A DNA stretch of 8,878 bases from Bacteroidota bacterium (GTDB lineage Bacteria > Bacteroidota > Bacteroidia > Chitinophagales > Chitinophagaceae), in the NCBI GenBank assembly GCA_023440945.1, contig JAEZRL010000478.1, positions 1 through 8,878 of the forward strand. The letters are read 5' to 3'. Positions 1-7,601 of the stretch are shown piece after piece. The first letter of the stretch is position 1, and each line of letters begins with the position of its first letter. A program made the position numbers and the translations under genes. The notes beneath the pieces were generated by a model. The model saw only the letters and a list, made by a program, of their open reading frames with translations, had not been told where the DNA came from and searched no databases.

Positions 1-2507
1 CAGGTGAATGGGGTGGTGCAGAAGCCGGCGATGGTATCAGCAATATTAATCCAGATGATATTGAAACGATGACGGTTTTGAAAGGTCAGGCTGCTTCTGC
101 CTTGTATGGTGCGAGAGCATCGAACGGCGTGATATTGATAACTACAAAATCCGGTAAAAAAGGAAATCCTACTGTTGAATACAATACAAACTTTGCTGTT
201 GACCAACCTATTGATTATTCAGATTATCAATATGTGTACGGACAAGGTCAGAATGGGCAAAAACCTACAACTGCTGCCGCAGCTTTAGGTACTGACAGGT
301 TAAGCTGGGGATCAAAACTCGATGGTTCTTCTGTAATTGGTTATGATGGTAACCAATATACTTATTCAGCTTATAAAAATAATCTTGAAAATTTTTATCG
401 CACAGGTACAACATTTACGAATACCCTGGCTGTGAGTGGTGGTGGTGATAATGGAACTTACCGGATTTCTGCATCTAATTTGGGCAACCAGGCTATTGTT
501 AGAAACAGTGGCATTCAACGAAAAACATTTAACCTGAATCTCAGTCAGAATGTAATGCCTAAGTTAAATGTAACAGGTATTGTTAATTATATTGATGAGC
601 AGGATAAGAACAGGGAACAGTTAAGTGATGGCCCTGGTAATCCTAACAACTTTCAATTCCTCGCAACAAACGTAAATGCAGATATTTTTAAACCGGGTTA
701 TGATGCTAATGGAACCGAAATAGTTTTCAGCGATGATAACTATGTAACCAACCCATGGTTTGTTGTAAATAAATGGATAAACAATACAGGCAGGAAGCGC
801 TTGATAACTTCACTCAGTGCAAAGTATAATTTTACTGACTGGATAAATCTTACGGCTCGTATGGGATACGATCATGAAAACGACCGCTATTTCAATGTAA
901 CACCAACCGGAACAAGTTATTCTTTCAATTCTGCAGGTCAGTCAGGTAGTTTAAATCTTTCCAATGCACAGACATCAGAATTAAATCTTGATGCCATACT
1001 TAATTTAAGCCATAAAATAACGGATGATATCAATTTTGATGCAACCTTAGGTGGAAACATCCGCCGGAACAGGTTTGAATCAATTGGCATTAGTGGCGGC
1101 CCATTTGTAATTCCAAATCTTTATACACCTTCTAATGTTGTTAGCTTCGGCAGAAGTTATGGTTATAATTTAAGAGAGGTGCATTCCGGTTATTATTCGG
1201 TGGACTTCAGTTATAAAAACTATCTTACATTAGCTACTACCGGCAGGTATGATGCTTATTCTACGTTATATAATTCCAGCATTCCAACAAACAAGAGAAA
1301 TATTTTTACGCCATCTGTTACCGGAAGCTTTATTTTTTCCGAATTGCTGCATTCTTCTAAACTAAATTTCGGAAAACTCAGGGCATCTTATGCTCAAACC
1401 AGTGGTGAACCTGTTGGAGCTTATCAAACAGCGGTATATTATGGTGTAGGAAACTCTATTAATGGTGTTCCTGTAGGTAACTTCAGTTCTAATCTTCCCA
1501 ACCTCTTCCTGAAACCTTTTGTAAAAACAGAGGTAGAAGTTGGCGCAGAATTAAAGCTCTTCGATAGCCGTTTAGGTCTTGATGTTGCTTACTACGTTCA
1601 GAAAACAAAGAATGAGATAATGAATGCTAACCTGAGCACAGCAACAGGTTACAGCAGCACAGTTATAGCAAATGGTTCTACTCAAAATAAAGGTTTGGAA
1701 GTGCAGGTAACAGGTTCGCCGGTAAGAAGCAGAAATTTCAGTTGGGACGCCACGTTCAATCTCACATCTGTTCATAATGAAATTTTAGAAACAGATGCTG
1801 CCGGTAACAATGTTTCATTAGGAACATACAGGCCGTTAAATGCTAACACAGCGTTTGTTGTAGGTCTTCCAGGCCCGCAGATATTAGCACATGATTATAC
1901 TTACGATTCGAAAGGAAACATTATAGTGGATGCCAGTGGCTTGCCTGTTCAGGGGCCGCTTATTCCGATGGGTAGCGTATTGCCAACCTTATTTGGTGGA
2001 TTCAGAAACGATTTTAATTACAAAAATTTTAATCTTTCTTTCCTGGTTGATTATAATTATGGAAATAAGATTTTGTCTGCAACCAGTTATTACACTATTT
2101 ATCGGGGTTTGAATAAGATGACACTTGCAGGCAGAGAAGATGGCATTTTAGTAACAGGTGTGAACGCAAACGGAGCAACTAATTCTGTAAGAGCTAATGC
2201 ACAGGATTATTATCAAAGATTGGCAAGTATCTCTAAAGTTAATGTTCTTGACGGAGATTATATTAAACTAAGACAGGTAACAATAGGATATACATTCTCA
2301 GAAAGTGCGTTGCGAAACCTGCCTCTTTTCAGTTCTATACAAATTTCTTTAGTAGGACGTAACCTGCTTACTTTAATGAAGAAATCTGATAACATAGATC
2401 CTGAAGCAGGTTTTAATCCAACTGTAAATTATGCAGGCATAGAAGGAACAAGCCTTCCTTCCACAAGAACATTCGGTATAAATGCCAACTTTAAATTCAA
2501 AAAATAA
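1..2507 (+). CDS. SusC/RagA-family TonB-dependent outer-membrane transporter, 5'-truncated by window edge
   Basis: This is the C-terminal 834 residues of a SusC-like transporter; the reading frame is already open at base 3. It begins inside the plug domain and shows the SusC/RagA signature region at 48-155: NPDDIE, then VLKGQAASALYGARASNGV and ITTKSG. The remainder is alternating aromatic/polar segments typical of a 22-stranded TonB-dependent beta-barrel, ending in TRTFGINANFKFKK. Family members are usually about 1000-1100 residues, so the signal peptide, carboxypeptidase-regulatory-like domain and first part of the plug lie upstream. The ATG at 69 is an internal methionine, not the start. 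In the known family, SusC forms the TonB-powered barrel capped by SusD and imports oligosaccharides, peptides or other large ligands. The SusD gene follows after 8 bases, implying co-transcription and probably coupled translation. The substrate cannot be predicted. The last residues are Lys-Lys rather than the terminal aromatic often seen in barrels, with Phe at the third position from the end. Confidence 0.97.
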   Translation, partial: GEWGGAEAGDGISNINPDDIETMTVLKGQAASALYGARASNGVILITTKSGKKGNPTVEYNTNFAVDQPIDYSDYQYVYGQGQNGQKPTTAAAALGTDRLSWGSKLDGSSVIGYDGNQYTYSAYKNNLENFYRTGTTFTNTLAVSGGGDNGTYRISASNLGNQAIVRNSGIQRKTFNLNLSQNVMPKLNVTGIVNYIDEQDKNREQLSDGPGNPNNFQFLATNVNADIFKPGYDANGTEIVFSDDNYVTNPWFVVNKWINNTGRKRLITSLSAKYNFTDWINLTARMGYDHENDRYFNVTPTGTSYSFNSAGQSGSLNLSNAQTSELNLDAILNLSHKITDDINFDATLGGNIRRNRFESIGISGGPFVIPNLYTPSNVVSFGRSYGYNLREVHSGYYSVDFSYKNYLTLATTGRYDAYSTLYNSSIPTNKRNIFTPSVTGSFIFSELLHSSKLNFGKLRASYAQTSGEPVGAYQTAVYYGVGNSINGVPVGNFSSNLPNLFLKPFVKTEVEVGAELKLFDSRLGLDVAYYVQKTKNEIMNANLSTATGYSSTVIANGSTQNKGLEVQVTGSPVRSRNFSWDATFNLTSVHNEILETDAAGNNVSLGTYRPLNANTAFVVGLPGPQILAHDYTYDSKGNIIVDASGLPVQGPLIPMGSVLPTLFGGFRNDFNYKNFNLSFLVDYNYGNKILSATSYYTIYRGLNKMTLAGREDGILVTGVNANGATNSVRANAQDYYQRLASISKVNVLDGDYIKLRQVTIGYTFSESALRNLPLFSSIQISLVGRNLLTLMKKSDNIDPEAGFNPTVNYAGIEGTSLPSTRTFGINANFKFKK

Positions 2508-2515
2508 GATTTAAA

Positions 2516-4141
2516 ATGAAAAAATTATTTATATATACGGGCACAATAATCCTGCTATTTTTAGTTTCCTGTACCAAAAAGTTTGATGAATTCAATACCG
2601 ATCCTACAAGAGGTTCTGCAGGTAATTTCGATCCCAACCTATTATTACCTAATGCGCAGTTAGGTTATTTATCTGCGGTGCAGGGTTATTCAGGTCCTCT
2701 TTTATTCCAAAGCATGTGGGTTCAGATACTTGCCAACGCAGAGTACCCGAGCTATTATACAAACGGTGATAAATACGTAGCATCAGGTAATATTCTTACT
2801 TACGACGCCAGCACCTGGAACAATGCTTATACTGCTGCAAGCTATAGCAACGAAATAATAAATCTTACCAAAGACAATCCTGATTTCAGTAACCTTAGTG
2901 GTATTGCTTTGATCATCGAGTTATTGAATATTCAAACTGTTACAGACACTTATGGTGATTGTCCTTTTTCGCAAGCTTTACAAGCAAAAAGTTCAAATGT
3001 TACATTGCCTGTGTACGATAAGCAGCAGGATATTTATAATTCGATGTTGGCAAAACTGGATTCTGTTCTTGCAACTTTAGACGCATCTAAACCGATTCCA
3101 ACGAATGATATAATGTATAAAGGAGATATAACAAAATGGAAAAAATTCGGTTATTCACTTATGTTGCGCATGGCAATGCGATTAACCAAAGCTGATGCAG
3201 CAACCGCACAGAAGTATGCAGAAAAAGCGGCAGCAGGTGGAACATTTGCAAGTAATGAGGACAACGCTTATATAACTTTTGATAATAATAATGGTTATAG
3301 AAACGGTAACACATCTGCACTGCAGGTTCCGGAAGATTATTCCCAGGTTAGATGGGGTAAAATGCTGATAAATATGCTCAAGACAAGTAATGATCCCAGG
3401 CTTCCTGTGATTGCAGAAGTACCAAAACAAGGAACTGCAAACAATCTTAATGAAAGCTTAGACGGGGATCATACTGAGGCAAAACAAATTGGCATGCCAA
3501 ATGGCTATAATCAGAATGGCGATGAGAGAGATATTACAATAGAACCTGATTATCCCGGTGTTTCTCCTGCAGATCCTTCTATTAGTGGTGATAAACCCTT
3601 TGTTGTAGGTTTATATTCAAGACCTACTACTGCACTTTACGTTAGAAATTTAAATACGCCCGGTTTTATACTCACGTATGCACAAACAGAATTTTTACTT
3701 GCGGAAGCTGCACAAAGAGGATGGAGCGTGGGAGCTACAGCATCCCAACATTATGCTAAAGGGCTTTCTGCTGCTTTACAAACGTATGGTACTTTTAATA
3801 GCACTACACCCGTTTCTGCTGCAACTGCTGATGCCTATGCAGCAGCAAATCCTTTAGACGTATCTTCTGCTGACAACGCTTTAAAACAGATTAATACGCA
3901 GTATTGGATCACTACCGGTACACTCTTCCTTTTCTCCGAAGATTGGAGCAACTGGAGAAGATCAGGTTACCCGGTTTTAACACCCGTAAATTATCCTGGT
4001 AATTTTACAAACGGTACTATTCCAAGGCGGCAAATTTATCCTCCAAGCGAAGCAAGTACTAATGGCGCAAATTATAAAACTGCATTAGGCAGTTTAGGTG
4101 GCCCTGATGACTGGACTACAAAAGTTTGGTGGGATAAATAA
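2516..4141 (+). CDS. SusD-like outer-membrane lipoprotein (SusD_2/RagB type)
   Basis: This is a complete 541-residue surface lipoprotein, the substrate-binding lid of the adjacent SusC barrel. Residues 1-18 form a lipoprotein signal with lipobox L16-V17-S18-C19, so Cys19 would be the lipidated residue, followed by TKK. Family landmarks, in order: FNTDPTRGS (26-34), DPNLLLPNAQ (39-48), NAEYPSYY (74-81), VTDTYGDCPFSQAL (142-155), VYDKQQDIY (166-174), GDITKWKKFGYSLMLRMAMR (203-222), the helical segment TEFLLAEAAQRGW (391-403), WRRSGYP (480-486), and the C-terminal signature PRRQIYPPSEA (503-513) plus GGPDDWTTKVWWDK (528-541). This pattern matches the SusD_2 (PF12771-type) branch, and the length is normal for it. 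The start is ATG 2516 because it gives the lipoprotein signal directly. The upstream bases are A-rich with no Shine-Dalgarno, as is common in Bacteroidota. The ligand is unknown, and no carbohydrate-active enzyme sits nearby to hint at one. A terminator lies 22 bases downstream. Confidence 0.97.
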   Translation: MKKLFIYTGTIILLFLVSCTKKFDEFNTDPTRGSAGNFDPNLLLPNAQLGYLSAVQGYSGPLLFQSMWVQILANAEYPSYYTNGDKYVASGNILTYDASTWNNAYTAASYSNEIINLTKDNPDFSNLSGIALIIELLNIQTVTDTYGDCPFSQALQAKSSNVTLPVYDKQQDIYNSMLAKLDSVLATLDASKPIPTNDIMYKGDITKWKKFGYSLMLRMAMRLTKADAATAQKYAEKAAAGGTFASNEDNAYITFDNNNGYRNGNTSALQVPEDYSQVRWGKMLINMLKTSNDPRLPVIAEVPKQGTANNLNESLDGDHTEAKQIGMPNGYNQNGDERDITIEPDYPGVSPADPSISGDKPFVVGLYSRPTTALYVRNLNTPGFILTYAQTEFLLAEAAQRGWSVGATASQHYAKGLSAALQTYGTFNSTTPVSAATADAYAAANPLDVSSADNALKQINTQYWITTGTLFLFSEDWSNWRRSGYPVLTPVNYPGNFTNGTIPRRQIYPPSEASTNGANYKTALGSLGGPDDWTTKVWWDK

Positions 4142-4162
4142 TAATTTATTAAATCATTCATC

Positions 4163-4191
4163 AAAGGCTACTTTTATCAGTAGCCTTTTTT
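4163..4191 (+). terminator. Rho-independent terminator after the susCD unit
   Basis: A perfect inverted repeat is visible: AAAGGCTACT (4163-4172) pairs with AGTAGCCTTT (4179-4188) around the 6-base loop TTTATC. The right arm runs into six consecutive T (4186-4191). A 10-bp stem with a GGCTAC/GTAGCC core followed by a T-tract is a textbook intrinsic terminator. It starts 22 bases after the SusD stop codon and faces the + direction. The opposite strand would offer only a three-T tract, so it is probably not bidirectional. It separates susCD from the FG-GAP gene, at least partly. Confidence 0.92.
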
Positions 4192-4228
4192 ACATTTACT
4201 TACGTGCTTGCCTTTAAGTGTGTGTATT

Positions 4229-7200
4229 ATGTGCCAAATAAAAATAAAAATTGCTGCTTTCTTTTTACTTCTTACTATTTTTTATACGTCTTCGCTTAAC
4301 GCACAGGAGAAACTATTCAAAAAGCTTGATGCAAAGCAAACCGGTGTAAACTTCAGCAACGAAATAAATGAGTCGGAAGATTTGAATGTACTGGCTTATG
4401 AATATTTTTATAATGGCGGTGGCGTTGCTGTTGGTGACATAAACAATGATGGTTTGTTAGATGTTTTTTTTACGGCGAACATGAAGCCAAACAAGCTTTT
4501 TCTGAATCTCGGCAATATGAAGTTCAAAGATATTACCAGGCAGGCTTGCCCGCAATTAGAAGGCCGTAAAAATGGATGGAAAACAGGTGTAACAATGGCT
4601 GATGTGAACGGTGATGGTTTACTTGATATTTATGTTTGTTATTCAGGTAAAGTGAATGATGATACAAGAAGAAACCAGTTGTTTATTAATAAAGGTAATT
4701 TGAAGTTCGAGGAGGAAGCTAAGCAATATGGCCTGGATGACAAAAGTTACAGTACTCAAGCCGCTTTTTTTGATTATGATAATGATGGTGATCTGGATAT
4801 GTTTCTTCTCAATCACAGCACGAAAAAAATTGATAACATGGAGCTCGCCAGCTATCGCGAACTAGTGGATAGTTTAGCTGGCGATAAGTTATACGAAAAT
4901 GACGGTCACGGCCATTTCAAAGATGTTTCTAAAAAAGCCGGCTTGCATCAAAATCCATTAACCTTCGGCTTAGGTATTGCAATAGCAGATATAAATAAAG
5001 ATGGCTGGCAGGATGTATATGTAACTAACGATTACAACGAACCGGATTATCTCTATATAAACAAGGGCGATGGAACCTTTAAGGACGATACAAAGAATTG
5101 TTTACAACATCTTGCTCAGTTTTCGATGGGAGTGGATATTGCAGATTATAACAATGATGGTTTACCGGACATTATGAATCTTGATATGCTCCCTGAGGAT
5201 AATCGTCGTCAAAAACAATTGCAGCTTCAGGAGAATTATGAATCGTTTCAATTAATGATAAATCAAAACCTGCAGAAGCAATACATGCATAATATGCTGC
5301 AGTTGAACAATGGTGATGGTACTTTTAGCGAGATCGCGCAATTGGCAGGCGTTTCAAATACAGACTGGAGCTGGAGTCCTTTGCTGGCTGATTTTGACAA
5401 TGATGGTTATAAAGATCTGTTTGTTACTAATGGTTATTTAAGAGATTATACAAACAAAGATTTCCTCCGTTATTGGGGCGATTATAAAGTAAAAAAAGCA
5501 ATGGACAGAGAACCGGTTTTGATGATGGATCTTGTGAAAGCAATGCCATCAACAAAACTGCCTAATTACATTTTCAAAAATAATAAAGACCTTACTTTTT
5601 CCAACGAAATAAGGAATTGGGGCATTGATGATCCTTCCATTTCAAGCGGTGCAGTATATGCTGATCTCGACAATGATGGCGATCTCGATTTAATTGTAAA
5701 CAACATAAATCAACCTGCATTCATTTATCAAAATATGTCAAGAGAAGATGATAAAACAAATTTCATTTCCATACAAGTAAAAGGTGATAAACAAAACGCT
5801 TTTGCCATTGGTTCTAAAGTATATGTATATACAAATGCCGGCCAGCAATACCAGGAAGTAAATCCGAATCGGGGTTATTTATCCTGTATGCCAACCACTT
5901 TAAATTTTGGTTTGGGTAATGCAAGTACTGTTGATTCAATTCGCATCATTTTTCCTGATCAGAAAATAATTCTACTGCAAAATGAAAAAGTCAACCAGCA
6001 TTTGGTTGTTGATGAAAAAGATGCAACAAAAAATTATCAGCCGATCGATCAACCAATAAAAAAAATATTTTCAAATGATAGTAGTCTTATAAAAGATGCA
6101 CGTACCGAGTTTGATGAAAACGATTTTAAACGACAACCTTTGATGCTGTTCATGTATTCGAAAACAGGACCTGTAATAGCATCCGGCGATATTGATAAAG
6201 ATGGACTGAATGATGTTTTCATAAGTGGTGATGGTAATAATGCAGGTAAAATTTATATGCAGCAAAAAGATGGATCATTTAGAAAAATTGATAATCTAAA
6301 CATTGGCGACGAAAATAGTTCTGCTATTTCGGCAGCTGCTTTTTTTGATGCAAATGGTGATGGTTATCCTGATCTGTACATTGCAAAAGGTGGTTATTCT
6401 TTGTTTCAGCCTAACACCGCTGCGTTACAGGATGAATTGTATTTGAATGATGGCAAAGGCAACCTTTCATTAACGCAGAATATTTTGCCCGACATGAGTG
6501 CTAACAGTAAAAGTTGTGTTCGTCCCTGCGATTATGATAATGATGGAGACATTGATCTTTTTGTTGGTGGCAGAGTTATTCCGGGTCAATATCCCAAAGC
6601 ACCAAAAAGTTTTTTATTAACAAATGACGGCAAAGGAAATTTTAGCGTAACACAAACAAGTTTTGATTCTGTTGGAATGGTTACAGATGCGCAATGGTTG
6701 GATGTAAACAATGATGGCAAAAAAGATTTGATCATTTCTGGAGAGTTTATGCCGATCATGGTTTTTATAAATACCGGAAACGGTTTTACAGATTCGACTT
6801 CAACTTATTTTCCTGCTAACAATAACGGTTTTTGGAACACCCTGACAATAGCTGATGTAAACGGGGATGGAAAAGAAGATATAATTGCAGGTAATTTAGG
6901 TTTGAATTCACAGATCAAATGTTCACAGGATGAGCCGGGCAAAATGTACTATGCGGATTTTGACGGTAATGGAAATATTGATCCGATCTTCACTTGTTAT
7001 GTGCAGGGAAAAAGTTATCCGTATGTAAGCCGAGACGAATTGAACAACCAGATATTTGCGATGCGTAAAAGATTTACTTCTTATAAAGATTATGCCGATG
7101 CAACCATCACAAATATTTTTACACCTGATGAATTAAAAAAAGCAGATTCATTAATCGTGGATGAATTGCATACAAGTTTATTCATTAGCCAAAACGGAAA

Positions 7201-7534
7201 ATTTGTAAAAACAACTTTACCGAAACAAGCGCAGTTCACTTTTATATCAAAGATTATAGCGGATGATTTTGATAAAGATGGAAATAAAGACCTGTTGTTA
7301 TTGGGCAATCATTCAGATAACAGGTTAAAACTTGGTAGCATTGATGCCGGTTATGGAATTTTATTAAAAGGCGATGGCAAAGGTGATTTTGAGTATGTAC
7401 CTCAAACTGTTTCTGGTATATGTATAAAAGGTGATGTAAAATCTGCATTGAATATAAATGTTCATCAATCACAATATATTCTCACCGGTGTTGTGGGTGA
7501 TGCCTTACAAGTTTATAAAGTGAATGATAAATAG
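4229..7534 (+). CDS. Exported FG-GAP/VCBS-repeat double-propeller protein with central ASPIC/UnbV domain
   Basis: This is a 1101-residue exported protein. The chosen start is ATG 4229: it gives a signal peptide with basic n-region (MCQIKIKI), hydrophobic core (AAFFLLLTIFYTSS) and a signal peptidase I site after LNA (residues 22-24). A TTG at 4208 would only add seven residues ahead of it. The mature protein has 14 DxDxDG-type calcium loops, first residues at 70, 125, 182, 254, 306, 388, 479, then 654, 707, 768, 825, 876, 910 and 1013. Typical examples are DVNGDGLLD and DYDNDGDLD; loop 13 is less canonical (DFDGNGNID). Between the two sets, residues about 510-598 form an ASPIC/UnbV domain (GSKVYVYTNAGQQYQEVNPN, RGYLS, LNFGLG, IRIIFPDQK). 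In FG-GAP families such loops bind Ca2+ in beta-propeller blades that mediate binding, so this is more likely a binding or scaffold protein than an enzyme. No type IX sorting domain, transmembrane helix or lipobox is seen. Proteins of this class often sit beside SusCD pairs in Bacteroidota (from memory). The haloperoxidase-like gene follows after 67 bases without a terminator, suggesting a shared transcript. The precise function is unknown. Confidence 0.93.
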   Translation: MCQIKIKIAAFFLLLTIFYTSSLNAQEKLFKKLDAKQTGVNFSNEINESEDLNVLAYEYFYNGGGVAVGDINNDGLLDVFFTANMKPNKLFLNLGNMKFKDITRQACPQLEGRKNGWKTGVTMADVNGDGLLDIYVCYSGKVNDDTRRNQLFINKGNLKFEEEAKQYGLDDKSYSTQAAFFDYDNDGDLDMFLLNHSTKKIDNMELASYRELVDSLAGDKLYENDGHGHFKDVSKKAGLHQNPLTFGLGIAIADINKDGWQDVYVTNDYNEPDYLYINKGDGTFKDDTKNCLQHLAQFSMGVDIADYNNDGLPDIMNLDMLPEDNRRQKQLQLQENYESFQLMINQNLQKQYMHNMLQLNNGDGTFSEIAQLAGVSNTDWSWSPLLADFDNDGYKDLFVTNGYLRDYTNKDFLRYWGDYKVKKAMDREPVLMMDLVKAMPSTKLPNYIFKNNKDLTFSNEIRNWGIDDPSISSGAVYADLDNDGDLDLIVNNINQPAFIYQNMSREDDKTNFISIQVKGDKQNAFAIGSKVYVYTNAGQQYQEVNPNRGYLSCMPTTLNFGLGNASTVDSIRIIFPDQKIILLQNEKVNQHLVVDEKDATKNYQPIDQPIKKIFSNDSSLIKDARTEFDENDFKRQPLMLFMYSKTGPVIASGDIDKDGLNDVFISGDGNNAGKIYMQQKDGSFRKIDNLNIGDENSSAISAAAFFDANGDGYPDLYIAKGGYSLFQPNTAALQDELYLNDGKGNLSLTQNILPDMSANSKSCVRPCDYDNDGDIDLFVGGRVIPGQYPKAPKSFLLTNDGKGNFSVTQTSFDSVGMVTDAQWLDVNNDGKKDLIISGEFMPIMVFINTGNGFTDSTSTYFPANNNGFWNTLTIADVNGDGKEDIIAGNLGLNSQIKCSQDEPGKMYYADFDGNGNIDPIFTCYVQGKSYPYVSRDELNNQIFAMRKRFTSYKDYADATITNIFTPDELKKADSLIVDELHTSLFISQNGKFVKTTLPKQAQFTFISKIIADDFDKDGNKDLLLLGNHSDNRLKLGSIDAGYGILLKGDGKGDFEYVPQTVSGICIKGDVKSALNINVHQSQYILTGVVGDALQVYKVNDK

Positions 7535-7601
7535 TGAAATGATCAATGGTGAACAGCGAAAATTTATTGGTCATCCTGCCATATGGTGAAGTAAATAATT
7601 T

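Noticed and set aside
69..71. ATG that could be read as the start of an 812-residue SusC protein
   Set aside because: The frame is open upstream to base 3 and encodes conserved plug-domain sequence (INPDDIET) directly before it, so this is an internal Met of a gene truncated by the window edge.
1572..1775. Antisense open frame inside the SusC gene
   Set aside because: It lies wholly within clear family-conserved coding sequence, with no recognisable domain or ribosome binding site; a shadow frame.
3182..3430. Antisense Cys/His/Ile-rich open frame inside the SusD gene
   Set aside because: The composition is what the reverse complement of Ala/Asn/Tyr-rich SusD codons gives; no domain or start context.
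4191..4198. TACATTTA as a Bacteroidota -7 promoter element for the FG-GAP gene
   Set aside because: It differs from TAnnTTTG at the last base, overlaps the terminator T-tract, and has no TTTG about 20 bases upstream.
4208..4210. TTG as an alternative start for the FG-GAP protein
   Set aside because: The ATG at 4229 alone gives a well-formed signal peptide; TTG would add seven residues of no apparent use to the n-region.
4437..7291. Recurrent GATGGT/AATGATGG-type nucleotide motifs as a DNA repeat array
   Set aside because: They are explained by the codons of the repeated DxDxDG calcium loops; the spacing and flanks vary, so this is protein-level repetition.
7090..7472. Two overlapping antisense open frames within the end of the FG-GAP gene
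   Set aside because: Both lie inside strongly conserved repeat coding sequence, overlap each other, and show no independent features.
7535..7601. Possible terminator between the FG-GAP and haloperoxidase-like genes
   Set aside because: Only short palindromes (TGATCA, CCATATGG) are present, with no stable stem followed by a T-tract.
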